NCBI GenBank assembly: GCA_033961575.1 | Contig: CM066735.1 | Span: forward strand, 32,507,501 to 32,571,500 | From: Aselliscus stoliczkanus | Taxonomy: Eukaryota; Chordata; Mammalia; Chiroptera; Hipposideridae | Direction: 5' to 3' | Length of the DNA: 64,000 bases | Shown here: in pieces, positions 23,400-35,699 of the stretch | Layout of the letters: every line of letters starts with the position of its first letter | How positions within the stretch are numbered: the stretch's first letter is position 1 | Translations under genes and position numbers: made by a program | Notes under the pieces: model-generated | The model's input: only the letters and a program-made list of their open reading frames with translations | Database searches by the model: none | What the model was told of the DNA's origin: nothing

Positions 23400-24110
23400 C
23401 CAGCAAATAGAAAGGAGAAATAAAAGAAGCTCCCAGAAATTTGAAGAGTAGGAGGAACAGCAGAGCAATCACTCAAGAGTGTCCCAACTCCCACACCCTG
23501 TTTTGCAAGAGTGAAGGACATGGAGAGGGAAGCAGCTCAGACCTGCTGGGAGAAGAGCTGGATGCAGAGAGCACCTGGAAACCTGGGAGGCAAGTGCCTG
23601 CCCAGTGATCCTCCTCCGATGTGACATTTCGAGTAAAATGCAGGGCAGGTTAGCACTCCCAAGCCCTCCTCCACTCCCATTGGGCCGGGAGGGCATTCGG
23701 ATGCTGCTCCGTGCCCTGTGGAGGATGCAAAAGTAGCTGAGGGTCCTGGGTAAGATTTCCAAGGGAGCCACCACACCAAAGTCAGAGTGATCCTGAAGAA
23801 AGCTAAAGACAGGACTGCCATGACAGAATGGATGGCCGACCTTGGGATTTTCAACAGTGAGAGCCCACGGGGTTTGCACTCGCAGGGACACAAGTTCATC
23901 ATCCCTGATTGCCCCAGTGAACACCAACCAAGTAAACAGCAGTGGTCACAAGACCAGAATTGTCATCTCCCAGCAGAGGCCAGTGAGAACCTAGGGACAA
24001 AGTTCAAGTCTGAGCCTTCCTCTCCCCCAAGACCATCATGTCACAAAACACAACCCCCTCTCTTCAACCCCATGTACCCAGATAACATCCCTGGGAGTGT
24101 ATGAGGAAAA
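23400..24110. other. Unassigned GC-richer stretch with overlapping open frames
   Basis: About 700 bp clearly richer in GC than its surroundings. It has frames of 152 and 121 codons on the minus strand (23469-23927, 23537-23902) and 105 codons on the plus strand (23787-24104). None gives a recognisable domain, signal peptide or repeat. The base composition alone lengthens frames on both strands. It could be a decayed processed pseudogene, a long non-coding RNA exon or an unlisted repeat; I cannot choose. Confidence 0.3.
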
Positions 24111-24119
24111 ACTGATCAG

Positions 24120-26110
24120 ACAGGGAGGGGAACTTACTGAACAGTTATGCAAAATGAGACTGGGTAACTTCACTTGGTACTTTAAGTAACCACCACTGTA
24201 ATCAACACCACCAGCAGCATGCAAGGAAAGCTTAAAAAATAAAACAGCTTGGGTTTTATTTATGGTTTGGTTTTTGTGTTTGGGGTTTTGTGTTTGGGGA
24301 GTACATATAACAGTGTAAACTTGTGAAGTCTCATACAATAATTTTTTGAGAAAAGTCATATACTTAAAGCTGCTTTAACCTTCTAATCAGAAGTGGTCAA
24401 TACATCCAGATAACAGAACTGTCTTACTGTACAGTTGAAAAGAGCAGTATTATATCTGACCAACATTTACACAGTAGCTTTCACAGCTCTTTTCCACACA
24501 TCAAACAATTCAATGCCACAATTTATTCTCCAGTTTGGCAAAGCCAATCAACACAGAGGAAATATAAATTGTGAAATCAATGCATACAAAATGGAAGACT
24601 TTTTCCACAATGTCAAGGGAACACAGAAGCCATTACTAATTTTAATGTATTAAAATGAATGTTTAATGTATTGATAATTAATAATTTTATAAATAATTTG
24701 TAATTATAGAATTATAATTAAATTATGCAATTATATTTAAATTATTTAATGGCTATTAAATTATTCTGTATTCATGTTTTAAAATATTTTTCTGACTAGT
24801 AATTCTTAATCTCTTTAATAACAACAGATTACAAACAAATTCTAAAGAACAGAAGGAAATCTGAATTATGAATGTCAGAACACTCCATTAAACACAGCGT
24901 TAACTTCCCATCCTCAGTCTTTACTTCCAGCCTCATAACTGAGCTCTATCAACCAAGTTCTGCATGGCATTTCAAATACCCCCATCTGAAAGGTTTAAAA
25001 GTTATCATCATTTATTATCCTATCCTTTTGTCTTGATATAAACAGCTATGTAGACAGAACTTTATAAAGGTGATGAGATCCAGGGATGGGGAATACTTTC
25101 TGTTAGGAATACTCACTTTCTAGCAACAACAAAAAAAAATATGTCAACTTAGAATTTCCCAGTATAAAGAAACAATCTGGAAAAAAAAATGGTGGTTCAA
25201 GGAACAGGTAAAATAACGTTACAGAGTCAAAAGCATATGGTAACATGCCGAGTGGCTGAAACAGCAATACTATGGGTTCAATAAAAAGGGGCAGGGTGGG
25301 TGCGGTGGGAGAATTCTCATGATTTGAACTAACTAGGGGAATTTTGGATCTCACATGTGTCTGAGAGCATACTTTGCCTCTGCTTCTCCCCTCCTCTCAT
25401 TGTATCCTTTGTGCTTCCCCAAGACAAGTTCCAGAGTAGGCAGAGCTAAGTAGTTGAAATACTGGACTGCAAACATCTCACTCCCTACTCCACAATATCC
25501 AAGCCTTGTCTGACTTTCATGCAAAGCTAAGTCCCAACCGGTGCTTCTACTTGCAATCAAACTGTATCAGTCAGTCCTGTGACAGTCTTACAGATCACCT
25601 TAGCATAGCTCCGGCTTTACTACAAAAAGACACACACAGGAATATATCCTCTGCTTATTAATTATCCAGCCACCCGATAAGAACCTGGCTTTGCTTCAAG
25701 CTACTTCCTCTTTGTGTAAGTGCAGCATCTCAGAACAAATTTCTGAATGGAGAACTATGAAGCCAGCCATTGCATCTCCAATATGCACACACTTGAATGT
25801 GTTAACTTTAAAGAAAGAGAAAAATAAACCCAAAAGAAACCTAACTGTATAAAAAATTAAATTACACTTAGGAAAAGCTTGAGAAAATTAAATCAAGCTC
25901 AGAACTGAAAACTATGAAATTAAGATTCACAACAACTCTATGTTCTGAAAACTGTTCTCTATCATTCTTAATACTTGAGTCATGGAATATGGTCAGTTCC
26001 TTGGCTTTACAATCCCCAGAAATTTAACTATTCATTTGTACCAATAAATCCATGCAATAAATTATAAATATCTTATTAGTTGTTTTTCTTACAAGTTAGA
26101 TTCCACAACT
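24120..26110. other. No gene seen
   Basis: About 2 kb. It includes a G/T-rich patch at 24,245-24,300 and a very AT-rich patch at 24,650-24,790 (repeated attataatta-type words). No repeat family or gene is recognised. Confidence 0.45.
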
Positions 26111-26114
26111 GCAT

Positions 26115-26262
26115 TCATAACCAAAATATGTCATACAGAAAATAAGGATAACAATTATCCTACTTCAAAGGGTTGCTGAAGAGAGAAATTAACAAATATT
26201 TGGAACAGTGTCTAACACAAAATAAGCACTTTATAAAAATGTTTGCTATTGTTATTTATTCA
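26115..26262 (+). repeat. MIR SINE 3' half
   Basis: Sense MIR 3' part: cttcaaagggttgctgaag, gaacagtgtctaacacaaaa, taagcactttataaaaatg. Confidence 0.75.
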
Positions 26263-26572
26263 TTACCCTAATATAATTGGTGACATACTAGTCAATATCT
26301 CTTTATAGTCACTATACTGCTATATGCATTTTTTTTTTATGGAGGGCTTACAAGTCTTAAGGAATAGATTTCCTTTTAAATATTATGTCAAAATTTGCAT
26401 TTTATAAGAATTTTTCAGGAATCATAAAGCAAATAAGATGAAAAGAAAGTATTCAGGGTTACCACTTCTTCAAAAGGAAAGAATTTCATTTGTCTAGGTA
26501 AATGATCACCTTGAGAGGCTGACTCTAAATTGCAGAAATTAGTTTTTGTTTACAAAAGGTATTTCTTTAAGG

Positions 26573-26757
26573 CAAGGGTCAGCAAACTTTTTCTATAAAG
26601 AACCAGATAATTCATATTTTTATTTTAGTCTTTGTGGACTAGAAATTCTCAACTACTTAGCTCTGCTATTGTAATGCAAAAGCAGCCACAGACTACATGT
26701 AATGAATGTGTGGCTATTTCAGTAAAACTTTATCTACTCCAGCTCTAAAGCAGGTGG
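26573..26757 (+). mobile_element. hAT-Charlie MITE (MER58-like)
   Basis: It begins caagggtcagcaaacttttt and continues aaagaaccagataattcat, tctcaactacttagctctgc and agtaaaactttatctac. This is the usual order of this about 200-bp non-autonomous hAT family. The subfamily name is from memory. A second copy is at 51289-51630. Confidence 0.75.
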
Positions 26758-26779
26758 TAAATGATTGCTCACATAGGAA

Positions 26780-26973
26780 ACAAAATCTATAATATATATA
26801 TAGTAACAGAATATGGAGTACAGCATAGGGAACAGAGTCAACGGAATTGTAACAGCAATATACAATGTCAGAGGGGCAATAGATTGGGGGAGGGGAGTTA
26901 TCACTTGGTGAGGGGTGAAATGTCTAACTATGACATTGTTTTCTAGACCTGAAACTAGTAATAAAAAAAAAAA
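26780..26973 (+). repeat. L1 3' end, 5'-truncated
   Basis: Sense L1 3' UTR with ggtgaggggtgaaatgtcta, ctagacctgaaactagtaat and an A tail ending near 26973. Only about 190 bp remain. Confidence 0.65.
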
Positions 26974-27049
26974 GTAGGAGAAAAATCCTAATAAACAATA
27001 AAAGAATATGCACCTATTGCATGATAAAGAGTCTTTAAGGACTCAAAAC

Positions 27050-27750
27050 ATTTTTGGATCCAATTTGCTACTCCATGCCTTTTTATTGGTGAGTTCGGTC
27101 CATTTACATTAGGGTGATTATTGATACATGAGGATTTCCTGTACTCATTTTGGTTTTTGTTTACTGGTAGCTCAGTGTCTCCATTGTTCCTTTGTCTTTT
27201 TGTTGCTGTCTGTTATTTCAGTGTGGTGGGATTCCATGATTTTTCCCTCTGTTTCTTCTTTTTTTATGTTATATATTTCAGTTCTGGACTCTTTTTTTTT
27301 GAGTGGTTACCATTAATTTTTTACAAAAGAAAGTAGTCCTTTTTCTTCAGCATACTTATCTCCATTCCCATTTGCAGATTCAGATCTTTACTCTCTTTCC
27401 TGTTACGTTTTTGTTGTCACAAGTTATCCTTAACTTATGCTGTAAATTGATCTCTGAGTTGCAGCAGCAAATAGTCTTTTTCTTTTCTTTTCTTTTTTTA
27501 ATGCTTTTATCTTCTTTACCCTTTATGTTATGTTTAAGTGTATAGTGTCTGATTTGGTGTAGGGGTTGCCACTTCCTGCTTCTGTCTGTCTGTTCATAAT
27601 GTTGCTCATAGTTTTTTACCTTTCAGTTTTTTTGTTTCACGTCAAATAGCCTCCTTCAGTATTTCCTGCAAAACACTTAATTCTCATATCACGCTACAAT
27701 TGCTCATGCATTCATTCTGCATTATAACCTCTCCGCGACAACCCTGATGG
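27050..27750 (-). repeat. L1 ORF2-region fragment, antisense
   Basis: The plus strand reads tttttattggtgagttcggt, ccatttacattagggtgatt and tatttcctgcaaaacactta, characteristic of antisense mid-L1. The three plus-strand frames of 62-80 codons here are T-rich antisense frames. Confidence 0.65.
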
Positions 27751-27759
27751 TCTATATCA

Positions 27760-29230
27760 GAGGGGACACATTGGCCTGGAAGACATGTATTTGTACTTCC
27801 TCCTCCTCCTCATACCACAATGATGAAGACAGATGACCTCCAATGATTTCTGGGAGAATGCACCCAGGCCTTGATTCTTGATTTCAGAACACCCCCTCTC
27901 AACCCGCCCCCCACCCCCCTTAGCCCATTCCAGATTAAAAAGTATTGGCTTAATACAAACCAAATTAACAAAGCTGTACTGATTCAACTCCAGCCAAGCT
28001 GGCTCTTTTCTGGGATATTTAGTAGGTTAACTGAGTTGTGAAAAATTCATAATGAGCAGTTAACCATGAATTTTACACTCTGATGGGGCGCAGACAGTGA
28101 AGGAGGTTGCCAAGTGTCAGACTACTTGGAATTTAATCATATAAACAGGGGACTAACTGATATTAAGGATGGAAAAACAACACATATTTGTGCTATAGAA
28201 CTTTTTTCTTCTCAAATACTCTACAGACATTACTTCATAAATCCTGAGCAATGAACAGCGAGTATTACTAGATTTATTTCTAGAAGGAGAGGTTCAAACA
28301 TCAAAAAATAATTGTCACAGAAAGTCAGCTGCTTGGCTGGAAATAGAAGACACATTTCCTGAACTCTCATCAAGTCGCTGTGATATCTACTTCATAACTT
28401 TGGGTATTTCCAAAGGAACACAACAGAAGGAGTTATTCCACTTAAACTCCCTTCCTAGGAACGTCAGACTAGCTGAGGGAAAACTCATGCAAAATTCATC
28501 TACTTCTTAAAGATGGCTAGCAAGATTAATTTCCCTCAGAACAACCTCATTTCCTTTTGTGACATACTTTAAGGGGAGACACTGATTTTCATAGCTGCAA
28601 AAGAAAACTGAGTGTGAGGATGGCTTAGGCAAAGCTGGGAACCACTTGTTAGGCAATGCTGAGCAGTAATGGATCACCCTAAGCCAAAAATCTGTGCTGC
28701 CTGTCATCCGTTGGTGCCAAACGCTTTGGCGCTATTTCTGCCATCAAGTTCTCTACTTGTTTTAGAAGGGCTGAAGGGGATCGAGGTACATTTCGTTCAC
28801 AAGCATTTGTGTATTAAATCAGACATTTCAATTGCCTAAGTCCAGGGCCCCATTATTTCAAAGAGAACTGGATGGGGGTGGGGGGGAATGAGGCACTTTT
28901 TTAAAAAAATGAATTAGTTGTTCCTGACTTTTCTGCACCACAATTCCCTTCAATTAACAATGAAGCAGCAGATCAGACACAAGTTAAAACAAGTAGGAGA
29001 GACAAGAGCCTGAAGGAATCCTCAGCCTGTAATTGAGGCTGTCTGTGCTTGTAATGCACACACTGGAAAGGGAGGAATGGCTAAAGTGTGGGGGCATGGA
29101 GAAGTGGCCATATTTACTTTTCATAGCTTTCAGGCTCTTGGAAATCTGTGATATTCTGAGGCAACACAAGAAGAGTATTTTTATTCAGTGATGACGTTCT
29201 GGTCTTACTGAAACTTTTCAACATTACCAA
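27760..29230. other. No gene seen
   Basis: About 1.5 kb without recognised repeats. There is a short C-rich stretch at 27,890-27,925 and a G-rich one at 28,870-28,890. Minus-strand frames of 76, 66 and 61 codons show no domain. Confidence 0.45.
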
Positions 29231-29234
29231 ACAT

Positions 29235-29615
29235 ATACCAGGGCTTTTGTAATTCTAAGCTTTTGCCTATGTCATTCCTTTGACATGTAATGCTCCTGCT
29301 CACCCTCTGGCAAACCCCTCCTGTCATCCAATAGCCATGTCAGATTCTACCTTCTCTCTGATGACTTACCCAACTCTCCTTGTCACAGTTAGTGGCTGTC
29401 CCTCCCCCACCATGCTCTCCTGTAGGACTTTGACCACATTGTTATCAGAACACTCATCGCAGTGCATGGTCACTTCTGTTTATGTGTCTGTCTCCCCAGT
29501 TAAATCACAGGCATTTAGAAAACAGGAAATACATCTTCTAATCTTCTATATTGTTGCACTTGTCGCACCTTGCATGTTATTTGACATAGAGGAGTGCTCA
29601 TGTCAGGCTAAATAA
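29235..29615 (+). repeat. L2 LINE 3' region
   Basis: Sense L2: tgctcctgctcaccctctgg, gtctgtctccccagttaaat, then cttgcatgttatttgacata and gctaaataaatg at the end. The 111-codon frame here (29280-29615) is a chance frame within L2. Confidence 0.65.
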
Positions 29616-29679
29616 ATGGTTTAAGCCAAATTCTTTTGACTTTGTTGGGCTAGAAGAAAACTTAGACCTCGCTCACTCC

Positions 29680-29800
29680 TGATTTTTAGAAAGAAATAAA
29701 TGAAGCAATTTAAGTGACATGTCCAAGGTCATATAGGTACAGTACAGGTCTCCTGACTCCCTTTTCATTGTGCAATACCACACCTTGGGAACCGACTTTG
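29680..29800 (-). repeat. MIR SINE fragment
   Basis: Antisense MIR core: gtgacatgtccaaggtcata, then caggtctcctgactcccttt. Confidence 0.65.
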
Positions 29801-29946
29801 AAAAAAAATTACATTTAGCACAACACAGTGAGTCATTTATTCTTCTCCACACCAACCTGCGCATACCTATTTAAGTAAGAGGGATGGAAAAAGAGAAAAA
29901 GAAAAAAATAGATGAGAAGGAAGCCAAACTTTAAATACTCCTACAT

Positions 29947-30146
29947 CAGGATTTCTTAACCTCCTCACTGTTGACATTTTGGACTGGATAGTTCTTCATT
30001 GTAGGGGACTTTCTTGTACATTGTTTAAGATATTTGACAGTATCCCTGACCTCTACTCACTCACCTCCCCAATAGTGACAGTCAAAAATGTTTCCAGACA
30101 TTGAGAAATGTCCCCTGGGGGCAAAATTGCTCCTGGGTGAAAATGA
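29947..30146 (-). mobile_element. MER20-like hAT-Charlie MITE
   Basis: The plus strand reads aggatttcttaacctcctca, ctgttgacattttggactgg, atgtttccagacattgagaa and tgtcccctgggggcaaaatt, which is antisense MER20 over its full length of about 200 bp. Confidence 0.85.
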
Positions 30147-30415
30147 TTACCCCAGGTGAACAATCTCAGAGGAGGTAATCTTCTACATTACTTCAAGCAA
30201 AGTATCAATAAATTAGCATGTATAGTATACTGGCTTCAAGCCAATACTCTCATATTAAGCATAGAAGCCAGAACCTGAAATGTTTAATCCTCTTACATCT
30301 TTATTAATCTGTTTTATTAAAAACAATGATGTTGTCACTTGGTCTAGGGCTGCTAATGCAACTGCTAGAGCAGAAAAAAAAAAGTAGCTAAAACTTCCTG
30401 CTGTAAAGGGAATTA

Positions 30416-30943
30416 CCATATTTTGCTGTGTATAATGTGCACTTTTTTGCCCAAATTTGTGAGGAAAAAATAAGGCTGTGCATTATACATGGGTAATACT
30501 AATTCCATATCTATATAAATGTTTTTAATTTTAAAAATTGTGCTTATGAGTTAAAAGTGAATCTCTAGAAATCAATAATGATATCCGTTTGCAAAATAAT
30601 GCCTTGGAATACGACGATAGGTTTTGTTGAACCTACGATGAACTTGTAACAACAAAGAGCTCTTGGCCTTCCGTGATGCATAAATATCGTAAATTTGTTA
30701 CCGATACATAAAATTTCTTGGACCTTGTATCTGATCTTGTGTTTTGCAATTGTTTTTTATAAAGAATTTCTTCTACCATAATATGTTAAAAAAATAAGGG
30801 CAAAAATTCCTTTACAATACAAAAAAAACAAATATCTAAATGTAAACAAAGAAAAATTTGAATTAAAAAATTAAAACAAAAGATTTTTTCCCTGAATGTC
30901 TGAGCCAAAAATGTGGGTTCACATTATACACGGCAAAATACAG
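30416..30943. mobile_element. MITE with two sets of inverted repeats (TA-flanked)
   Basis: A 528-bp element between TA dinucleotides. The ends are inverted: ccatattttgctgtgtataa on the left, and ctgtattttgccgtgtataa when the right end is complemented. Near the left end a second inverted pair, tgtataatgtgcac and gtgcattataca, encloses about 40 bp. It has no coding capacity. TA flanks and a CAG-type right end suggest the Tc1/mariner superfamily, but I cannot name the family. Confidence 0.65.
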
Positions 30944-31162
30944 TAAACACACAAGATGTTCTAGAGATAATCTTAATAATTTTTATGTTACTTTTACTTT
31001 AAACTTGCTTAAAGTTGTCGCCTCAGCTCAAACATAAGAATCACCAATTTAATATTCCTACAAAACACAGTCTAAGGGAATAAAAATTAGTAAAAGAGTA
31101 AGTAAATTTCCTTCACTTGGTTTTGGTATATAGAGTCTCTTCTAAAAGTCAAGCCTTTTTTC

Positions 31163-31344
31163 TTTTTTTTCCTTTTTTTTTTCCCTTCATTGTTTTTGTT
31201 TTTATTTTTTTAGCTGAGCCATCCTGCCACCTGTTGGCAGCTCAGTGACAGCTCAGCTTGGACTGGGCATTGAACTGCTGTTGCTCAGAGCTCAGCTCGT
31301 ACCATTGAGCGAGCTCTTAACCAACTGAGCCACTTGGCCGGCCC
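31163..31344 (-). mobile_element. tRNA-derived SINE, second head type
   Basis: On the minus strand it starts gggccggccaagtggctcag with A-box-like GGCTCAGTTGGTTAAG. It continues through gagcaacagcagttcaatgc to caacaggtggcaggatgg and a T-rich tail. The duplicated target is aaagtcaagccttttttc on the left and aaagtcttgccttttttc on the right. Same type as 7822-7976. Confidence 0.88.
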
Positions 31345-31364
31345 AAAGTCTTGCCTTTTTTCAT

Positions 31365-32125
31365 GGCATGCAAATGTTTCTAATTGAGAGTTTTATATAC
31401 TTATGTTTTGCTTTATTTTAAATTCTTAAAGTTAGCTCCAGTATTCAGAGTTCTGCTTTAGTTTCTAAATAAGTAGAATAACATAGAATTCAAATTTTAA
31501 AACTGTAATATCAAGCATGAATAGTCAATGGCCAGGGCTATTACATTTTATTTTTGATAAAGGAGCTGGGATTGTTAAAAAAAAAAAAAAGTGTAATGTA
31601 CACCTATTATACTCCATTCATCTAGTGTAATAAAACCTAATCATGACTTAATAGAGTCCAACACTGTAGTTGTTCAATTGTATAAACCACGAGGTTCTGT
31701 TATTGCAAAGTTGATAAAATGACAGAGTTGGCCAGTACAGCTAGCTAGCTGGGAGTTCTAGGGGTCTGGATTCCAGCTTATGATTTGATATGGCACCACT
31801 GGGTGACAGCTGTAAACTCTGACTTAAATATCAATGCAAAAATGCATGGTACTAATGCCAGCTGCCATGTCCAGAACAACAGAGATCCCTGACAGTCAGG
31901 TGATCTCATCACTATATTGTGCAAACTGGACCCAAAAGATACTCAAGACTCACCCTTCTGCATTCTGCTACCTGAGACAGAGCAGCCTCCCATTTCTCAC
32001 CACACATCACCCTCCCCTATGGTCTACCTGTTCCCATAAGATAAGAAATTTAGCTAGAGAATAGAGCAAATTGCCAATCTAATTAAATCCAAATTTCATT
32101 TCTTGTAGGGTTTTAATATTGTCAC
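31365..32125. other. No gene seen
   Basis: Unique-looking sequence. A possible poorly kept MIR core at about 31,725-31,830 is too diverged to call. Confidence 0.4.
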
Positions 32126-32129
32126 TCAT

Positions 32130-35100
32130 ATTTTTTAAATATTTTTTTTCAATTACAGTTGACATACAGTATTATATTAGCTTTAGGTGTAAAATACAGT
32201 GATTAGATATTTATATAACTTACAAAGTGATCACCTAGACAAATCTAGTGTGTTGTACTTTACATCCCCATTACTACTTTTTAACTACCAATTTGCACTT
32301 CTTAATCCCTTCCCCTTTTTCACCAAGACCCCCATGAGCTCTACCATCTGGCAACCATCAAAATGTTCTATGAGTTTGTTTTTGTTTTGTTTGTTCATTC
32401 ATTTTGTTTTTTAGATTCCACATATAAGTGAAGTCATATGATATTTGTCTTTGCCTGACTTACTTCACTTAGCATAGTATCTTCCTGGTCCATCTATGTT
32501 GATGCAGATGGCTAGATGTCATTCCTTTCTATGGCTGAGTAATATTCCACTGTATATATGTACCACTTCTTTATCCATTCATCAATTGATGGACACAGGT
32601 TGCTTCCATATCTTGGTTATTGTAAGTAATACTGCAATGAACATGGATGCATATGTCTTTTCAAATTAGTGCTTTGGGTTTCTTTGCATAAATACCAAGA
32701 GTTGTAATTACTGGGTCCTTCTTTGTCTCTTGTTATAGTCTTTGTTTTAAAGTCTATTTTGCAGATTTTATTTTTGTTTCCATGTTCATAAAATGTCCAT
32801 TTCCATCCCTTTGCTTTGAGTGTGTGCCTTTCTAACTGAAGTGAGTCTTTTGAAGGCAGCATATTTAAAAGTCTTGTTCTCTTATCCATTCAACTATCCT
32901 ATGTTTTTTGGTTGGAGCATTTAATCTATTTACATTTAAACTAACTGTCAGGATATATAGTTATTGCCAATTTATTATTCTTACTTTTCTTTTCTTCTTC
33001 TTCTTAAAGAAGTCCCTTTAACATTTCTTATAATACTGGTTTGATGGTGATCAACTCTTTTAGCTTTTTCTTGTCTGGGAAGCTCTTTATCTGTTCTTTG
33101 ATTCTAAATGATAGCTTTGCTGGGAGAGTAATGTTGATTATAGGTCCTTACTTTTCATCACTTTGAATATTTCATGCTAACCTCTTATGGCCTGCAAAGT
33201 TTCTGCTGAGAAATCACCTGACAGTCTTACGGGAGCTCCCTTATAGGTCTTGTTTTCTTTCCTCTTGCTGTTTTTAAGATTCTCTCTTTAGCATTTTAAT
33301 TATGATGTGTCTTGGTGTGGGCCTCTTTGGGTTCATCTTGTTTGGGACTTTCTGCACTTCCTAGGCATGTATGTCTCTTTCCTTCACCAGGTTAAGGAAG
33401 TTTTCCATCATTATTTCTTCAAATAGGTTTTCAATTCCTTGCTTGCTTTCTTCTCCTTCTGGTATGATGCTAATGTTTGTACACTTGATGTTGTCCCAGA
33501 CGTCCCTTAAACTAGCCTCAGTTTTTGTTTTGTTTTTTGTTCTTTCTTTTTCTTGTGTTATTATATTTCGGTGTTTTCTGCTATCTTACCTGTATCTTCC
33601 AAATCACTGATTGAATCCTCTGCTTTATTTAATCTGCTGTTGATTCCTTTTAATGTATTCTTCATTTCAGTTAGTGTATTCTTAATTTCTGATTGGTTCT
33701 TTTTTGTTTTCTATCTCCATTTTTATGTTTCATGCTTCTTTGTTGAAGTTCCCCCTGAGATCATTAAGCGTCCTTATAACAAGTGTAAACAAGCATCTGG
33801 TAGATTGCTTGTTTCCATTTTGTTTAGTTCTTCTTTCTGGAGCTTTGTTCTGTTCTTTTTGGGGGACATGTTTTTTGTCTCCTTATTTTTGCTGCCTCCC
33901 TGTGTTTATTTCGTTGTATTAGGTAGAGCTACTATGTCTCCCAATCTTAGTAAAGTGGCCTTATGTAGTAGGTGTCCTGTTGGGACAAGTAGCACAGTCT
34001 GCCTGGTGTCCTCAGCTAGGTGCTTCAGGTGTGTTCCTTGTGTGTGTTGTGTGTGCACTCTTGTAGTTGAGTCCTGGTTGCTGTCTGCATGTCAGTGGGG
34101 GTATGGACCCTCATACTGATTGGGTGTGAGGACTGACCATAACTACAGTGGAGGAGTCGTTGTTTAGGGGCTGATGCTATGGAGGAGGATTTGTTTTAGC
34201 AGGGCTTTGCTGCCTGCTCAGTCTGCTTTTTGAGTGTTTCATTTGTTGGAGTGTTTGGGTGGTACTCTGGTGTGGTTTGAAGTGGGCCACTGGGTGTTTT
34301 GTTTCTGGGACTACTGGGGAGGGGCTCTGAGCACGCCAAGGTAGCAGATGCCAGTGCCCTGCTCAGGGGCACTTAGTATGAGCTACAAAGTGATCTGCCA
34401 ATAGTCGTCACTGATGTGGGGTTCAGAGGTGCCTGGGAGAGGCTAAGCTGTGAACTGAGACTGGTTCCTGCTAGTTCCAGTATTGGGGCTGCTTAGTAAC
34501 TGCTTTGGGACATGCCAGGGCCAGATGCTGCTTCTTTGGGGTTTGTAAGCCTTTGAGAGATTTTAGGAAAGTCTGAAGCATGAGCGAAGATAGGTAATTT
34601 GTATGGCATAGACACTGGAAGTGTCTTGGGTGGGCCTGCAAGTTGGATGGTGAAGGAATCTCACAGAATAACCAGGGTGGGGTGAACAGTGTTAGCCAGT
34701 TTAATGGAGGCTCCGATATGGCAGCTGGTTGTGCCTATTTACTGGATGGGTGTAGGGCTCAACAAAGGAGCAATGGATTCTGCGAGTACTTCTGTCTGGG
34801 AAAAAGCTGCTCCTTCAGCCTTTGCCCTGAAGCCAAACAATTTAATTCCTTCCCATATGTCCCTGGAGCCTTTTTAGCTGCTACCATAGTGCTAGAGCTC
34901 AGAGTGAGTCCATCAGTCACTAAGTCTGTGCATGGGCCTTCTAAGAGGAATGTTTGGGATTCCAGTTACCTTCCGTTTCAATCAGCCACAATCTGCTGGT
35001 TTTCACAGCCAGTAGTTATGGGGACTTCTTTTCCCGGCACTGGAACCCTGGGCTGGGGAGCCCTGATCTGAGGCTGGAACCCCTCACTCCTCAGGGAAAA

Positions 35101-35345
35101 CCTCTGCACCAAGATATCCCTCCCAATTTGTAATTGCAACACATGGTGTGGGACAAGCCCGTTCCATGTCTCTCCCCCTTCTAGCAGTCTCGAGGTGGCT
35201 TCTTCTGTATATCCTTAGCTATAGGACTTCTGTCAGCTAGATGTCAGGAAATTCCCAATGATTGTTGTTCTTTACTTTAGTTGTAATTATGATGTGGTCA
35301 TCGGAGGAGGTGAGTACAGTGTTTACCTACTCCAATATCTTGACC
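32130..35345 (-). repeat. L1 element, internally deleted, keeping both ends
   Basis: Minus-strand L1. The 3' UTR lies at 32,137-32,300 (gttgacatacagtattatat, taggtgtaaaatacagtgat). The end of ORF2 lies at about 32,430-32,710 (gctgagtaatattccactgt). Earlier ORF2 is at 32,720-32,940, and the ORF1/5' UTR region at 33,000-35,345 ends tactccaatatcttgacca, the complement of an L1 start. About half of a full L1 is missing, mainly within ORF2. No ORF2 frame is intact. The 188-codon plus-strand frame (33553-34119) is antisense to the element. Confidence 0.75.
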
Positions 35346-35417
35346 AGATTTTGTTTGATCATTTGTATTTTTAAATGCATTTAAGAGGAATATCACAGCT
35401 TTAAGAATGAAGTTTTT

Positions 35418-35529
35418 TTTTGTTGTTTTTTTTTTGAGGGCAGTGTCACTGGCTCCCACATGTGGGATCTGAACCAGGGCCACCGGGGTCCCAAGCCAGC
35501 TCTCAACCACCGCTCCACTCGGCCAGCCC
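35418..35529 (-). mobile_element. tRNA-derived SINE, short form
   Basis: Minus-strand copy with the head ggctggccgagtggagcggt, followed by gggaccccggtggccctgg and a poly-A (poly-T on plus) tail. The duplicated target is aagaatgaagttttt at 35403-35417 and aaaaatgaagttttt at 35530-35544. Confidence 0.9.
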
Positions 35530-35650
35530 AAAAATGAAGTTTTTAACCAGAAACCTTTCCCACCTGGCTTGCTGTCTCCTAAGTAAAGTCTTAAAACCTA
35601 AATTATATTTTAAAAAATGGATATAGATAAGAGGTAGGTCAGTACACGTG

Positions 35651-35654
35651 TACA

Positions 35655-35691
<37 letters not shown>
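35651..35691. repeat. (CA)n microsatellite
   Basis: About 20 CA units with one TA interruption near the left. The Cys/Val-rich minus-strand frame over it is a repeat artefact. Confidence 0.95.
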
Positions 35692-35693
<2 letters not shown>

Positions 35694-35699
35694 TATATT

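Noticed and set aside
23469..23927. 152-codon minus-strand frame as a protein gene
   Set aside because: No recognisable domain, a competing frame on the same strand, and another on the opposite strand. Kept only as an unassigned region.
30416..30943. piggyBac element with TTAA sites
   Set aside because: The flanks read TTA-C and G-TAA, which do not form TTAA on both sides. TA duplication fits better.
33553..34119. Longest open frame in the window, 188 codons, plus strand
   Set aside because: It is antisense to the 5'/ORF1 region of a minus-strand L1. Its Phe/Leu/Ser/Cys-rich composition is what T-rich antisense L1 DNA yields, and no domain is visible. Similarity to the primate L1 antisense ORF0 idea is only positional.
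35503..35691. Cys/Val-rich signal-peptide-like frame
   Set aside because: Its N-terminus is the translated (CA)n microsatellite and its C-terminus is SINE sequence.
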